A stretch of DNA of 64,000 bases, from contig JTDE01001586.1 in the NCBI GenBank assembly GCA_014338405.1, positions 45,465 to 109,464 of the forward strand. The letters run 5' to 3'. This DNA is from Paragonimus skrjabini miyazakii (lineage: Eukaryota > Platyhelminthes > Trematoda > Plagiorchiida > Troglotrematidae). Shown here piece by piece: positions 1 to 14,033 of the stretch; the first letter of the stretch is position 1; every line of letters begins with the position of its first letter. A program made the position numbers and the translations under genes. A model generated the notes under the pieces. The model had not been told where the DNA came from, made no database searches, and saw nothing but the letters and a program-made list of their open reading frames with translations.

Positions 1-338
1 ATGTTATGTCCAACTAAACGACGCAACAACAACAACAGCAACACTTGGACAATTGTTTCATCCACTCTTTCAAGGTTGCAGAGGGGTTATGTGATAAAGT
101 TCAAGTGATAGTGTGCGAAGTGAGTCAGTTTATGGATGATGACGCTAATGAAATTCGGGTGCTGAACGGTACTGCAAAGCGCAAATACTCATAAACCTGA
201 TAGTGTAAGATGAGAAGATACGTTATGTAACATAAGCTTGGCTAGAGATGGACAATTAGAATAGATACACAACTAAAGTTATGAAATACTTTTTGCTAAC
301 CAGGTGAAAATTCCATCATACTACTCCTTCAAAGGTGA
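1..338. other. Anonymous sequence with a short CAA microsatellite
   Basis: No gene is visible. A short CAA/CAG run lies at about 24-42. The stretch ends where the left arm of the long inverted repeat begins. Confidence 0.5.
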
Positions 339-810
339 AACGTCAGAAGAAAGAAAGAAAACAATCTCAGTACCACATTCATAGGCGGAAAGAAACGCGT
401 TAAAGCGAATGGGGAAAGTCGTTATCCGAAACGGAGAGGAATAAATGAGATAGAATTAAATATCCCAATGCACCTGAGGGTATAAGACCAGTAACAGAAC
501 TCTATCCACTCGCGTGTGTAAACTGCATTCTATCAATAGAATAAATCAGAATGATTTAACCGAGGGAATGCTCAACATGAATACTGGTGAGAGATTCAGT
601 AAAAAACAGACATTTGTCGAGACTGTCAGAGGCGTGACTGCAATCTGGGAACCATAGTGTTGCAGTTGTCCATCTTTCGTCTAGTGTGTTCTGAGCAATT
701 GGGGCGGTTAGGAGTGAAATGTGATCAACGATAGGTAAGTTGAGTCTAGTTGTTAGGTGTTACATGAGAAATGATACGATTCCATATTACCTTCTCGAAT
801 GCATTTTGAC
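339..810 (+). repeat. Left arm of a long inverted repeat
   Basis: This segment matches the reverse complement of 2487-2957. The inner part (about 360-780) appears essentially identical between the arms by eye, while mismatches cluster in the outer 20-30 bp at both ends. At 341-365 the arms read GTCAGAAGAAAG here and GTCAGAAGACAG in the other arm. At 781-810 TCCATATTACC pairs with a version carrying two changes. The flanks beyond show no similarity. The arm contains a reading frame ending in ...PMHLRV and a TAA at about 484, also open in the other arm. No transposon terminal motif or target-site duplication was recognised, so a duplicated segment, a foldback element or an assembly artefact are all possible. 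Confidence 0.85.
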
Positions 811-2486
811 CAATGAGTGTTTAAGTAACAAATACTTACATTGCGTTCACTTGGTTACCGGATAAATGCGTGTACTTCTCCATCAGTCACGAGATTTGCC
901 ACTGTCAGTGTTGTCGACAGAAAGAATAGTAAAGAAACGCTAAAATCTTGAGTGCATTCTCTAATTCTTACTAGCTGTTCGTTTGTTCTGTTAAGCCTTC
1001 ACTGTCTCAAATGACTATACACTTTTGTGTGTTCAGTGAGAGAGCCAGGTTTCAGCATTGTAAATGCGGAGCTAAATTAAATTTCAGTCAGATAAGATAT
1101 GTTAATCTTGTAACAAAAGTGGTCAATTTTTTGTTGAATAGTCAAGAATTTCGGTGAGAATAAAATGAATACCGTTCACATTTGATGGCGGTTTCTATGT
1201 CCAGGTATACTGTCCTGGAATAGTCGAGAATCGCTGCTTGGATACTCGTCAAATCAGTGTTAGCCAACAAGTTATGGACATTTCTGTGACTAACGTGGCT
1301 GGTTCGGCCTACGGCCCTTACATAGCAGTAATGAACCAGTGGTAACAAACTTTTATCGTTAACAATTAATAAGATCCGAACATGCCCGAAAACAGTGGAA
1401 ATGTTTTCGTTTTAGATATATCTATATAAACCGGAACAGTTCGATATGCTTGCCTTCTCTACTGGTATAACTTTGTGAAGTATCGCATTGTGTGCAAGGA
1501 GTAAATTAAAAAGCCCTTGGAAATTGGATTGAGAGTCTTCTCACACTGGATTGAGTTAATTACATTGCAGTCTAAAGAGTGTAAATTTGTAGACCGTCTA
1601 GTCCTCTGACATGTCTTTTTTCAAGCCTTCGGAGACCAACATATTCTGACTCGTGAAACATCCATAATCATTTGCCGATGCAACAAAAGAAAACGTTTTA
1701 ATTCACTATCATTGTAACCTATTGTGATGACAGTTACATACACATTAATGATGTACGCGATGATAGTCACAGTCCAGAACGCTTGCGTTTGAAACCTCCA
1801 GTTTTCTACGACATACGATCTGGGAAATAGATGCATCCTCTTAGTCAGTTGGGTTTATGCTGATCGTATGTCCAGATATGTAAGCGGTGACCGAGGAAAA
1901 ATTCGAGAAATTCGTATTCACTAGACCGTTGACTGTCTGTGTGTGCGTGCGTTGATGTAATGGAATTTACCGTCTCAAGCAAGCTTCACACCCAGCTGTC
2001 ACATCTTTAATCGAACTAGTGATCTACAAATACCTACCTCCTTAATGATTAGATCTAGCGGGCCGAACTATCCACGCTGTCTTTTTTCTAGGTTTTGATT
2101 GCATTACTGGATCCAGCGTGGATTCTGAACTTTCATCAAGGTATGGTAAAATGGACTAGTCACTGGTGAATCTCCTGTGGCGTGAATCCGACACGTTAAG
2201 AGACTATGGAGTATTGTAAATAACTAAGACATTAGCTGTTAATCTGGCTGATGTTTTTCTAATGACCACTACAAATAACCCATTATATTAGACCTCATTC
2301 AGCTATCAGTCTGAGCTGGCAGCTTGTGTCAACACAGCTTATATGAACAAAGTAAATGGACTAACGGATAATACCGACACTTTCTAACGTCACTGTGAAC
2401 ACTGATGTGCACAAGCAGGATTGGTCTCAAGCCAATATCAAAAACGACAACTTGAAAGTAGGGTCTATCGTTTAATCATACATCGT
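811..2486. other. Spacer between the inverted repeat arms
   Basis: About 1.7 kb of unrecognised sequence separates the two arms. The longest open frames are about 70 codons and show no family signature. If the whole 339-2957 block is a foldback or DNA element, this would be its interior, but no transposase signature was seen. Confidence 0.5.
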
Positions 2487-2957
2487 TCAGAATGCATTCG
2501 AGAAAGTAATATTGAATCGTATCATTTCTCATGTAACACCTAACAACTAGACTCAACTTACCTATCGTTGATCACATTTCACTCCTAACCGCCCCAATTG
2601 CTCAGAACACACTAGACGAAAGATGGACAACTGCAACACTATGGTTCCCAGATTGCAGTCACGCCTCTGACAGTCTCGACAAATGTCTGTTTTTTACTGA
2701 ATCTCTCACCAGTATTCATGTTGAGCATTCCCTCGGTTAAATCATTCTGATTTATTCTATTGATAGAATGCAGTTTACACACGCGAGTGGATAGAGTTCT
2801 GTTACTGGTCTTATACCCTCAGGTGCATTGGGATATTTAATTCTATCTCATTTATTCCTCTCCGTTTCGGATAACGACTTTCCCCATTCGCTTTAACGCG
2901 TTTCTTTCCGCCTATGAATGTGGTACTGAGATTGTTTTCATTCTGTCTTCTGACATT
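2487..2957 (-). repeat. Right arm of a long inverted repeat
   Basis: This is the reverse complement of 339-810, with the core apparently identical and the edges diverged. On the minus strand the arm carries the 3' part of a 79-codon frame (2811-3050). That frame extends beyond the arm into unique sequence, so the arm boundary falls inside it, close to codons for NVRR. Confidence 0.85.
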
Positions 2958-3050
2958 GATAGCTTCTTTGTTCATTTGCGAAATGGCGTTAGAGACTTGA
3001 CCGACAGGATCGTTTCTCAATCTCTCGCCGTCAAGTGATTTAAGTGTCAA
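2811..3050 (-). CDS. Small hypothetical ORF spanning the inverted-repeat edge (79 codons)
   Basis: An ATG-to-stop frame of 79 codons, rich in basic and polar residues, ending NIPMHLRV. Its last 48 or so codons lie in the inverted-repeat arm and are open in the same frame in the left arm, where the matching frame ends at about 484. No domain, signal peptide or membrane segment is recognisable. Since the two arms are nearly identical at DNA level, a shared frame is not independent evidence for coding. It could be the last exon of a duplicated gene fragment or a chance frame. I regard chance as more likely. Confidence 0.15.
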   Translation of the reverse strand: MTLKSLDGERLRNDPVGQVSNAISQMNKEAINVRRQNENNLSTTFIGGKKRVKANGESRYPKRRGINEIELNIPMHLRV

Positions 3051-6000
3051 AATACAATGTTTTGTTCTGCAATGGTTAACACTATCACAGTTTTTCCCTA
3101 ACCGTGGCTAGTTTTCTATTGAACTGTAAAGTATCCCTAGGCCTCTTTCTGGTGAATGTTTATGCTTTACTTTATCCCACAACCCCGCCTATTCGCCAAA
3201 TTTGACAGTGATATTTCGTGAGATGAGTATACTTTCTAATTACTCCTCAACAAGATTCTCCCGATCAACGATGCTCTAAGTGTAGACCACCTCAGTCCCA
3301 TCAATCCCGTTTTCATGCGGATACGCAGCCCTTTCAGAGACTATTCTCGAACTCCCATAGAGATGATCCGAAGTTTGTCAGTCCTCCCGATCGAGTAGAA
3401 GTCACTTTCAGTTGACACAGTGTCAGAAATTAATAAGGTTACTGACATTTTCGATACATATTGACGCCTTTTAAAGGGAAAGCACGTTTTTGTGAGGACA
3501 TGTAATAGAAAACAATGTTTGGGTTAATAGTGAAAACAGGGGGGAACTTAAAAATGTGTACAAACCAATTGTGAGATCACTCGAAAGTTAAGGTCAGAAT
3601 AGTTTATTAGCTGAAAAATTGTCTTTTGCCTCTTAGTGCCGTAACCATCAGTAATAGTTTCGATTACCGGAACAACAGTGATTTACTTTGTATTACAGGA
3701 TGATATACCACATTTTGCCGTGGACTACGTATGCACCTACACAGATCATTTCACCTAGACGTGCATATATAGATTCTCACAAACGGGACATCACTGGTTT
3801 ATTGTGACGACGTCGTCAAGTGATCTTGGTTGGGACATGCAGTAACTGAACGTGGTATTAGCTTGAATCCGTATGTCGTTGAGACGTTTAATTAAGCTTC
3901 TGAGCCTAGCCTACTCTTCACTACGTTTGTGTATGACACAGACAAGTTGTGTCCGTTATGATGACATATGTTTGGGAGCTCTTGTCTATCTTGAAACCCA
4001 GGCGCTTTACCAAATCATTGTTACAACTAACCACTGCGCATTTTACGAACAAGACAAAGTGAAGATCAACAATTGAGAAGAAAATGACCAGGAAAACCAA
4101 CTTTTCAAATAAAAGAAGAAAACTTTCAGCTGTACAAATGCTAACTGGCTGTTTACAGCCAGCAGAAAGATACTTTCCTATCTTTGAACAAAAGAGATAT
4201 AGTAGTGTTTTTGAACTAAAGTCAGACATCCTCAAGACACCATTCAAACTCTTAGAGTCAGGAAGACATCTGTGAAAGGATTAAAAAGAAAGGTAGTTGT
4301 CGCTGAAAGTTGATAAATAAGAGCTGGAGGAATACGCAAATTTCGGTTTTGCAACTATTGTGCTTTATGAAAATGTTTAGGAGGAATCTACTTCTGAAAC
4401 AGACAAAATACCGGTTGCTCCAAAAATCAGATAGATATTATTGTGAAAGTTGGCGCTGAAAAGTGTAGTAACTGAACTGTTACTGAAAACGGATCTTTGT
4501 GCATGACGTTTGTCGGGTGCTTTCGTAGTTATTTTCTGATCTGTACGTTTCTTCTGCAACGGTATCCATAAAATCTGGTAAACGTGACGGAGATTCAATA
4601 CAAGCTGGGGAGAGTCAGAAGGCTAACTTATGGAGGACAGCTAAAGAAATTAAACATTTCCCAAAATTAGGTCATGTGCTTATTTAACTATGTATCTAGA
4701 TGTTAGGATTACAGATGAGTGACTGTGAGTAAAGTACGGAACTGTTCCCAACAAGAAACTACCCTCCAGCAGAAGCCATTCCGGCCATCCACATGAGAGG
4801 AACTTATTTTGGCGGACCACTTTATCAGTGTTATCTGAAACTTATCCATTAATGTATCACTTAATCACTACACGTGGTCTACCACAATGGTTGTATTCAG
4901 CTCCGGTAATGTACTCTGCATTTCCATAAAAAGATAGTACACTACCGATATGATCACCCCCAGCACATTTTCAAATGTCTTTCTAGGGTGACCTTTACTA
5001 ATTCTATTACCTCTGAGCGTAATAATTGCCCGAGGTAGATCTGTTCAAATAATACTTTCTACTCCTACCTGACATCCATTTTGAATCTGTCTCGATCCAT
5101 TTCCGCCTCTCCAACACAACAGAGAAGTGAGCTTTTACTTGACGCGACATGGAATAAAAAGCCGGCAGTTCAGGAACTTCCGCTTTATAGGCCGTTTAAG
5201 ATACACATTGGAAATAATCCTGTAATAGGCCTTTCACTAAATCGACTTGTAATTTATGTACAAATTATTTTAAACAATCTGATGCTACATCCTTGTTTGC
5301 TGCTCATCCTTCAGGTACATAGACTTTTTCTCCATTTCCTTTCCAGCAATCTGTTCATCCAGCCGAATTCATGAGTGCCCAGCAAGCATTCAACGTCCCG
5401 CTGAAATTCACATTCGGTTCTTCCTTATCGCAAGAGACCAGCGATTTTGGTCCACATGATCCTCATACTACGCAGTGGTGCCAACTAGGTTTGAATGAGA
5501 AAAAATTCCTTGATATTAATAAACTTTGTTGCGAGAACAGTCAGCGTTGTGAGTAGGCGCTGGTTGTTCATGTTTAATTTCTTGTAACAGTCAATTATAA
5601 CTAATGGAATTCAACAGGGGTCTTCAAATGCCTGCTCACTACAATTCTGTAATGATTACTAGGGATGAACAACAAGTCAAGAGGTTCATTTCTATGCTAC
5701 TATGAATTTAACATTTGGTTGAGACTGTCGGTAGTACACGAGTGATTGCTGCTTAACTAGGACACTGACAAAACGGCTACAGTTTTGTAACTCATAGGGA
5801 GGTTATGAGAGAAAACAGTTCTAACTATGAAAACCAAAATGATCAGAGTAGTAAGTTGGCTTGCTCAGTGCATTCCCCTTTAGTTATGGTACTCAGTGTT
5901 CACCATGGGAAAAAAGCCTAAACGTCTCCCACCTTCAACGCTTCAGATGTGTTCTTGTTACTAAACCAGGATGTACTCAATAGGCCTAGAATCTCTAGCT

Positions 6001-9000
6001 TGTTCACCTTGCTCATCCAGGGATGTATGCAATGACTAGGTCACATGAGCTGGAAGAATGTTGACGTTTTACTTGGGTGCTACGGCATGAGCTCGGCAAC
6101 AGGACAGAAGGTAACCCTTGAGCTGCCTGTATTTCTGTAAGCATGAATTGAAACTGCTGACTTCAGTGTAACAGGTGGGAAAATTGTGATAATTGATGAC
6201 ACTAAGTGGAAGTGGACTATAGCGACAGCCATGACCAAGATAGGTCAAGATAAGGACCTGGCAGTCAGAGGTGGGAAAATGGCTCACATAACACAAGATA
6301 AGTGGATACAGTCAAAATTCGGAACAACAATATAATTTGGCCTCTCAGAATTGACCTGTGTATCCACCAAAAGAGTAGTCCAATGCCTTCTGTAGCAAAC
6401 GGATGCTACAGTATTCAGTCAAAACCAGAGAAGGCGGAATAGTAGAGGCCAACAGAAAAGATCTCGAATGTGTGTTCGATCTAGTGGACGTATCTGTCAC
6501 AGAGGGTAGCGGCTCACTGCCTGTCGTTCGATCATCACACTAAAATAACCCTGCTCTTTTCTTGTGCAAAATACTATATGTCACGTGGTACTTACGAACA
6601 CATATCTATATTTATTGTAGGAAATGCAAGTATAGTTAGCGTTAATTTCATGTATATACAGCAGTCACAGTCGCGGTTGCGTAAGTCTGCTGTCCGCGCC
6701 GATGACGTAAGAAGTTATACAAAATGAACGGCATACGCATGGTTATTTGAACACTCAATCGCGTGATCTCGTTCTTATTTCTCTGGGGTTACGCAAATAA
6801 TCATATTTGACCTGTGACACATGTTGGAACTTTGACTGATCTACATGATGGCCTAAGCACAGGACCTAAATCAGAATCCAGCGGGCCTGGACAATGAAAG
6901 CAAGTTTCGGTTTACCTGGAGGATATTCTGTTTTCACCATGTTCAAAGAGTGTACAAGTCATACGGACATGAAAACAGTGGGAGCTGTGCTAGAGAACTA
7001 CATGAACCTCACAGGACAGAACAACTCTGTGCATTCTGATTGATCTAAATCCGGTGTTTTTGTCTAACTTACTTGTGAAAACCTACTTAGACACTGGGGC
7101 TTGTAAACATTTTTAATAGATTTAGATCAGATGTCTTGTGTCCGAATGTGCTCATACCCCGGTGATGTAATCGGATGCGACTTTGTCATCGGTCATCTTT
7201 GAACCCTGACTGCTTGGGATCTCCTCAATAAATACGCCCACATTGCTTGGTTGGGCTAACTGACCGCGCACCCATTTCCATTTTCGTTCTACAAGCTTGC
7301 AATTTGATTGTATCTAAATGTGAATCAAGGTTAGCATTTGAAAGTCAAACACTAGACAAACATGAAAAATCGGCTAATTGCTTGTTAGACGATCCGCTAC
7401 AAAAATCTTGTTAATTGCATGTGAAGCTAACACAGTTAAGGATCATTTGGCATATCGGACAGTTAATTGCATTTCGCATCCTATAAACCATAGTTCGAGA
7501 TTATTCATGCCTGTATGCTATACTCCTGATTCAAACACCCAACCTGAGGAATGCGCTTCCGGCAAAAATGCTCAGCACTTTCTCAGATCGTCACTAATGT
7601 TTACATCTAACATACAGTGCAGAATTCATTTAACATATCAAACAGGTTAATGTATGGCATCCTGACTGTGTGCTGCACAATAAGGTCGTTCATAGTCCAG
7701 GCTGACTACTAGCTGACTTCAGATACAAGTCCTTCTTAAGCCCTATCAAGTGTCACACCAGCCTTCCGCACCGACAAAATCGCACAGCCACTTCTCACAT
7801 TCAGTGAATGAACACCACCATTGTCAAAGTAACTCCTACTGATGTTATTGGTTATGAATGCTCAATTTAAACAAGAATCTAAAGTCTGTCAGCTAAATGA
7901 TTTGGAATACTTAGAGGAGACACCGATTGCAATAACAATCCCTGACACACGTTGGACTGCTAGTTATCACAGACAACTGACATGCATTGGAATTTTTATC
8001 AATATGTGTAGTGTACTAAGTACCAGTGGCGCTAATCAGCATGAACAGTCTAGTCACCCTTATCTCCCTCCTGTAACAAAGTTTGTATGTACGATGTTAG
8101 AAGCGTTGTGTTTAATGCATACCCCTTCCGGGGGACAAACACGATTCGATTGCTGATAACGAGCACTCTTAAAATTGGGTACTGCTTACTGGATCAACTA
8201 TACTAATTTTGTGATACACACATGTACAAAAGCACCCCGAGTTTGACCACTATAACTAGTTTCAGTAGTGTTGCACCTGATTAACGAACTCAACGCTCGG
8301 GTAGGCGATAACTATTTAAACAAACTTACTCGAGCGTACCACTGTTGCCAAACGTCACCGTGGTCCAGTTGTATCCAAAGGCTTTAGCTCTCATTAAACT
8401 CACGAAACTGTTGTTACTACTGCTGGGATAATTGTTCGGGTTGATATTATGGGATGATGATATTTTGTCTAGCTCAACGAGCTCTATTTAATCAGATGAA
8501 ATACATCCATCAGAGACTCCGAAGATTCACAACTCTGTTCTGTCGCTTGGTTCCAAGTGGTTCTGTGCCTCAGTTACACTTTCATCATCAAGAAATGAAA
8601 ACCCGTAGCTCAGCCGGCTCATCACTGATTCCGGTTAAGAAGTACCCGTACCATGGAGATAGGTAAGATCGGAGGTCAAACTAAATTAAAATAACATGAA
8701 AAGGTCGAAAACCAAGTGAGTATCAAACCCCACTCACGTAACCTAACACAAAGCACTTGGTTTCACAAATACCTATTTCGTCTATGAATCACAGACCTTA
8801 TACCAAGCTGAACTAATACCGTCATTGTGATCAGTAAAGTACTAACGAGGCACTGATTAGCTACCTACTTCACGGCTATAGTTCTTAAACAGTGGACGTC
8901 TGTTCTTCAGAAAGTAGGGGAAGAAATTGCCCAGATAACTGTTATCTACTATCGTTTGGCATAGAAAACTGAGATTGAAAAACTATTATTGTCCTACAGC

Positions 9001-12000
9001 AATTAGACAAATATGGGCAGTTTCAGGTGGTTTCCCGATAAGATTTGAAGAGATAACTGTTGTTTTGGCATTTTTGGAGCGATAAAATGAACGAACCAGT
9101 TGTAAAACAGCTCGTTTCTTTGCAATATTTGAATCGGCTTTCAACATTGAAGACACATTTCTACACCAACCTACCAAAACGCAGAACGCATTGATAAAGG
9201 GATTTCAATAATCCGACTGAAGTAAGTAAACCGGAGTAAAACTTTGAAACATGTGTGAAGCAAGTAAATGGCCAGTTTGAACAAATACATGGTTAATCAA
9301 AATTTGCGGAGTTTCGTGAGATACGGGTTCTGCACTCACCTTCAGAAATATAGCACAAGGTACATGCTTCGGCTAGAGTGTTGATAACACCAATGTAAAT
9401 TTTCTGCTATTTTTCAAGAAAAACACTTCATAGTCCACTTTTATTTGAAAACCCTTATCCCTTTGCATACTTTTCTTGTGACAATGCCGTACAGTTTATT
9501 TATAACGTTCACGTCAGGACCCTTTGCTGACCATTCCAAACATCGGGTAAAGTGTCTTATGGGTACATGAAGTTTCAAGGGTGTATCTGTATATCAAAAG
9601 ACTGTGGATAGTTTCTGAAAGTGTCACTGTTGGATATTAGCGTCTAGGATCAGTTTAGTTGTTATGTTTGAGAAAAACTTGACACTATAAATGACTATCT
9701 ACAGTTAACTCTATAAAACACTATCACATAGAGTTCGATTACATAATCGACAATGGACGGACATTTTCCCGATCTACTGATAGGTTAAATGTTGAAGAGT
9801 TAATTATTTGTGTAGAGGTGTTCCTAGGAGTGCTTAACACAAATGTAATAGGACAGCTGAGGTGTTAGAAATAGGATGGAATGTATTTACAACATCAATG
9901 GGTTCGGTTGAAGGTGGTAAAAACCGAATAAAACAAGATAGCCTAATATCAATTCAATTCTACCTGGATCCTCTCAAAATACTGAAAACCTTTATACCGA
10001 ACATTGTGTTCTCTGCCTGTATATATTTACACACAAATTAGGTTCCCTAGGTTGAAAACCGACCACGATGTTATGAAAACTAGTGATCATAAGTCTCACG
10101 TATTGTCTGACCTAAAGCAGATTGTTTGTCCACACTATCGAATTCTAAACAAGCCACACTCCAGTTATCTCATAATCACCTCTCCTCAGCCGATGTCCTT
10201 AGAACACTAAAAGTTACTGGTTCGAACCCCTTTCAGACTACTTGATTCATCCAAGCGATAACGAAACCGGTCACGGGGTGTCGGGTATGGGGTAAATATG
10301 GTTACATATCGTAACCGGCAGTTCGTCCTGTCGTAGTGTTAGCCAACGTAAAACTGACGGTCTGAGGTGGGCTACAGCAGTCCACATTAATGGGGTGGGA
10401 ACAAGCTACACACCCCTAATATAAACACACAATTTCCACTTCTACAAGGAGACCGACTAACTGACGTTAAAGCGAAGCGTGCAACAGGACTTCGTTACAC
10501 GACACACCACATTTCAGAGTATTACTGATTAGACGGGAACAGACTTAATGTGTACCGGGTTCGTTCAAGCAACGTTCGGCTAGCACGCACAATGAATGAC
10601 GAAAGCAACCAGGGCCACCAGTTACCTTGCAGAAATGCACTTTTCAAGGGTTGCTCAGTTGGACACCGAGTTTCGATTACTGGGTGGACAGCTGCTGTGT
10701 CACTGTTGAAGCTGGCTGACTCATTCAACGTTCAAGTCACAATGTAATTATGCATGAATGGGTTGATGATCGACTAACGGGAGTGAACTAGTGCTAACTG
10801 TACTATTGATTAAATATGGGTTTCAAAGTGGCACCTGTTGGTACCATGGCATCAAACCCAGCTGTCTTCAGAAACCTCGATTCTACGCCTCGACTGGTTC
10901 TCACGACCACCATGCTGACTGACTCAAAAAAGGTTCAATGTTGGTTATTCGCGTGAGTCGTAACAACATTTCGCATGCTTTCGAGAGATTTTAAATCAAA
11001 AACGAAACACTTAATGTAGGTTCGAAAATCCTATAGTGGTACTGAATGTTTGTCCGTTTGTCGGATAAAACTGGCAACGGGATTGTAGCTAGATCCGGTT
11101 GATGCTTCTTGAATTATGTGTTGGAATGCTGAAGAACATGTGTATCTGGAGGTGAGTTTCATGAGTCCTGGTCAGCCAGCTAACTATCCTTGCCGGAATA
11201 CTCACGTATATGGATAATCCAACTTTAATGATTCCGTTAAGTAAAATGCTATTTTTTCTGGTTTAGTGGAGACTGATTCGATTTAAAATTTCGTTTTAAA
11301 ATTCAATCTGACTGTCGGTTCTTAGTTTCGGTCCTCTAGCGGATAGCAAACTTTGGTAATGAAAGCTCACCATGTATCATTTGTTGACGACCGAAACGTA
11401 TTCATCTGGTTCCCCACACTTGACAGCATTTCTAAGCCCATTCAAGATTACCTAAAGCGCAGCCAGTTTTCGCTTGACTTCACTAAATTGTCTATCACAT
11501 TGCCGTTTGGTTTAGCACCCGATTGGTAGGTAGAATAGCATGAGTTACGGTGTTGATGGCTATGAGCTAAATTTTGATGACAGCTCGTTTACGCATTGGT
11601 CAATGTGCATGGTAGAACGAGATCTGTGGTCTGTTTGTCCCCACGTAATCCTTTAAAGAGATGAACTGTGGCTAGACACAGTGGAGAAAAAGATTAACTA
11701 TGAACGGATCAGACAAGGTCTCCAGTTAACATGCTTAAGCACATAGAGGTACGTTTTCCTTCTCTGATATACCGTGATTCTCGTGTTCTACGACGATCGA
11801 GATGACAGGTGTTTTACGCATGCACAAGTTCACTGGAAAGCTGTGAACGAGCGCACAGACAGCTGATACACACTGGTCCGCCCAGTTCTTTTGGCTCTTT
11901 TGCGATAATCAGTGGAAAGTTCAGATTGACTGTGTAAAAGATTATCTCTTTATCATTGTGAGAGGACACATTCGACATAACCAATGATTGTAATGGCAGT

Positions 12001-13830
12001 TCGAGATAATAAGTAAACAGTGAGTTGAACGGCAGCTCTCACAGAGTGCTATGGTCAAAATACACAAGATTTTCCTCATTATTCATTTAGGTTTGAACAA
12101 GATCAAACAGAAGCCAGTCGTTGTGTATCACACAGCCGACTGCGTATCGTCTTGGTTAGTTCAACGTCATGCGAATTTTCTCATTTCCAGGGTAGTCAAC
12201 TAATTTATCTGTTTGAACAAAGGAAATGAAAGACCTGTTGACTGGTTTGACTCCGTTAGTAATATGGACAAAGCCCACCCTACATACAGCTTGCAGTGGT
12301 TAGGTTAAGAACAGAATAGGATGGGAATTTGATATTCCTTCATACCCGCACACCAACCAGTACCTTATCGAGACATGATTGGCACTCGTTTGCACTCAAG
12401 AGACACAACTAGTTACGGGTGTTGATCGGTTTGTTGATCAACGTGTTGCTTATCGTTACTCAACAGTTCACTAGACCACATGTCATACAGTAATCACTCA
12501 GGTTTATTAATTATTTACTATTTCAAGTTTCGACATTCACGAAAGAAGTGGTCATGAAGTGAACTATATTCAGCATGTTTGTTTGGTACAATCAAGCTAA
12601 ATCGGTGAAACAATGGTGTACTGGACAGAAACTCTGGTTCATTGTACAGTGATAGACAATTCAAACATTATTCATCCAAGCAACCACGAACTTGGTAGCA
12701 AAGTGTAACATTTTTACTGACACCGAGGAACATGAAAGTCGTCTTAAAAAGACTAAACATACTGTTTATCTCTCGGTTCGTCAAATTCTCATAGTTTAAA
12801 GAAGAAATGTTTATGGGTGTCAATCGCATGCACATTTCAAAATGTGAAAAACAGAACAAAATGAAAACTATCCTTATTACTTTTCATAATTTATTAAAGA
12901 AAAACGGTGTCAAATCTCATTACCATCTTGCTGAATATTCATTGTTAAAAAAAATAACAAATATTTGATCATGTTCTCTAGATGGACACAACTCATCTCA
13001 ATTTACCAGTTTTGTTCTGACTACGGACACAATGACAGGAATTGTTGACTATAATGTTTACTGATAATCCATATCAGACGAAAACTCCACTATAACCGTT
13101 TTCGTGTGTGTTCGGATCCATCATACTGAAGTAGTTTGAATAAATTTAGAACTTACGATTACCTTTTTATTATTATTACTAGTAGATCCAGTTCACTTCG
13201 CTTGTAAGCAGATGATTAGAGCAACTTAAGTCAATTGTATAAAACGAAGGCAACATCTGTAATTTCTCACGTGGACACACTCGCCGTAACCAGCACAGAC
13301 TGATCAACACGTGACTGTGTATATACAATGATAATTGGGTGTTTATAAGTTATAATGGTTTTAGCAATAAAGACTAAAAACAGTTTTCCATTATTTGTTT
13401 TCATTTATGTGGTTTATCGGCAACATAATGAAATTCAGTTTGTCCACCTCGTAGGGCATCGTGGACTCGAAACTGGAGTAATCTCACACGATTTTTGAAA
13501 ATTCAGGTTTGCGACTGCTAATACTTGAACAGATCGAACAGGCCAGGCAATGGACTAACTAAATGGTTAGAAGCCACGGCTCTTAGCTAGCCAACAACCG
13601 AGCCCTGGAAACACAGCTTGGAGTCGGGTTGGTGTAATGATGATAATCTACAGTATGTAAATGTCTTGCAGTCAGGCCTTGCTTTCCCAATACTTAGAGT
13701 TATGTATACTAGTTCGCATGATCCACTTGCTCATAACAATGTCCTACACCACTCGCCGGATTCACACCACATTGCACTTAGTTTCAACAATGGATCTATG
13801 CGGAATAGCCGTGAGGTTAACGACAATACA
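3051..13830. other. Gene-poor stretch with no recognised feature
   Basis: Nothing recognisable was found over nearly 11 kb. All open frames are about 110 codons or shorter, on both strands, without family motifs. Two minor items: an isolated B-box-like GGTTCGAACCCC at about 10217-10228 without a convincing partner A box, and a short perfect inverted repeat GGTTAC-N5-GTAACC at 10300-10316. Confidence 0.45.
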
Positions 13831-13915
13831 CTAAGTTTCAAGTTGAACATCACCCACAATTGATCGCAGCTGTCGCATTCTCATAGACTTTCCTGTCGGC
13901 CCCTTTCGAAAAGAA

Positions 13916-13960
13916 GCACTAGATTCGAGTTTCGCTCTCATTAGAGCTCGTCAGTGGTGC
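13916..13960 (-). ncRNA. Hammerhead ribozyme (copy 1, nearly complete core)
   Basis: On the minus strand the order is GCACCA (stem I, 5' strand), CTGACGA (conserved CUGANGA core), stem II GCTCT-AATG-AGAGC (five perfect pairs with a four-base loop), GAAA core, CTCGAATC (stem III and cleavage region), then TAGTGC (stem I, 3' strand; five of six pairs with GCACCA). The ends lie in stem I, so this is the type I topology. Relative to the 60.1 kb copy (CTCGAGTC) one G has become A, which weakens stem III and turns the GUC cleavage triplet into AUC. AUC still fits the NUH rule, but activity is likely reduced. Confidence 0.8.
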
Positions 13961-13977
13961 ATATCCTCACCACTGCC

Positions 13978-14033
13978 GGAACTAGAACCACGGCCACGCT
14001 GTTCATGAGGCAACCGTGTTTACCACTGCGCCA
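13978..14033 (-). promoter_or_regulatory. tRNA-like internal Pol III promoter (A and B boxes), copy 1
   Basis: A minus-strand A-box-like segment at 14018-14033 (TGGCGCAGTGGTAAAC) and a B-box-like segment at 13978-13989 (GGTTCTAGTTCC) lie about 30 bp apart, as in tRNA genes. The B box is followed directly by the ribozyme. A complete cloverleaf is not evident, so this is a tRNA-derived promoter rather than a functional tRNA gene. Confidence 0.6.

Noticed and set aside
10217..10228. GGTTCGAACCCC as a tRNA gene
   Set aside because: It has no T-stem pairing, A box or cloverleaf around it.
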